Positions 7,624 through 7,703 of a stretch of DNA of 7,703 nucleotides are shown here, one piece after another. The DNA comes from Paracoccaceae bacterium (GTDB taxonomy: Bacteria; Pseudomonadota; Alphaproteobacteria; Rhodobacterales; Rhodobacteraceae). The position numbers and the translations under genes were made by a program. Below the pieces are notes generated by a model that worked only from the letters and a program-made list of their open reading frames with translations, was not told where the DNA came from and made no database searches. How positions within the stretch are numbered: the stretch's first letter is position 1; each line of letters opens with the position of its first letter. The stretch covers positions 1 to 7,703 of the forward strand of contig JALSGY010000514.1 of assembly GCA_026982515.1 (NCBI GenBank), read 5' to 3'.

Positions 7624-7702
7624 CACCACGGCCAGGGCGTCGCCGGGCTCCTACCGCCACTGCCAGTGCGATGGCCAGCGAGAGCGTGGCAGAGAGGGCG
7701 CG
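7616..7702 (-). CDS. Possible C-terminal end of an unknown membrane protein, 5' part beyond the window
   Basis: A frame entering from the window edge codes for 28 residues and ends at TAA (7618-7616). It is hydrophobic (SLAIALAVAVGA) and then turns basic (ARRRPGRGGK) before the stop, like a last membrane span with a cytoplasmic tail. Most codons in the hydrophobic part end in G or C, as in the other genes. I cannot name a family from this much. If real, its stop codon sits in the AT-rich regulatory patch, only about 15 bases from the 24-bp palindrome. The stretch could equally be non-coding. Confidence 0.35.
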   Translation of the reverse strand, partial: RALSATLSLAIALAVAVGARRRPGRGGK

Positions 7703-7703
7703 A

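Noticed and set aside
7612..7703. A plus-strand frame beginning ATG at 7612 and running off the window
   Set aside because: Its translation is rich in Pro, Arg and Trp without family character, and no ribosome site precedes it; the minus-strand frame there looks more protein-like.

Overview
The window is a compact, GC-rich stretch with all recognisable genes on the minus strand. It reads as one operon for uptake and catabolism of inositol. Codon use, the ATGA-type overlaps and the protein sequences suggest an alphaproteobacterium, probably a Rhodobacterales-like organism. That placement is a judgement from protein style, not from a marker gene.

In the direction of transcription (from high to low coordinates) the layout is as follows. 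At 7616-7702 there may be the last 28 codons of an unknown upstream membrane protein. An AT-rich regulatory patch follows at about 7577-7624; it holds a near-perfect 24-bp palindrome, a second looser inverted repeat and a weak promoter match. A leader of about 100 bases precedes a periplasmic sugar-binding protein (6537-7478). A strong 12-bp hairpin lies just after that gene. Next come a CUT2-type permease (5370-6467) and a single-domain ABC ATPase (4589-5368), then iolC fused to a DUF2090 domain (2679-4592), iolD (853-2682) and iolE (1-825, cut by the window edge before its stop codon).

The genes fit one pathway. The ABC transporter would import the cyclitol. An inositol dehydrogenase, not in this window, would make 2-keto-myo-inositol. 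IolE dehydrates that to the trihydroxycyclohexanedione, and IolD opens the ring to 5-deoxy-glucuronate. IolB (not in this window) isomerises it, the IolC kinase domain phosphorylates 2-deoxy-5-keto-gluconate, and the fused C-terminal domain probably cleaves the product to dihydroxyacetone phosphate and malonate semialdehyde. From the permease to iolE the genes overlap or lie within 27 bases of each other, which points to translational coupling. The only sizeable internal gap (69 bases) carries the hairpin, where the highly expressed binding protein would be separated from the membrane and enzyme genes.

I see no sign of a new defence, mobile or RNA system. The points most worth checking are the palindromic operator, the intercistronic hairpin, the kinase-aldolase fusion and the half-size transporter ATPase.
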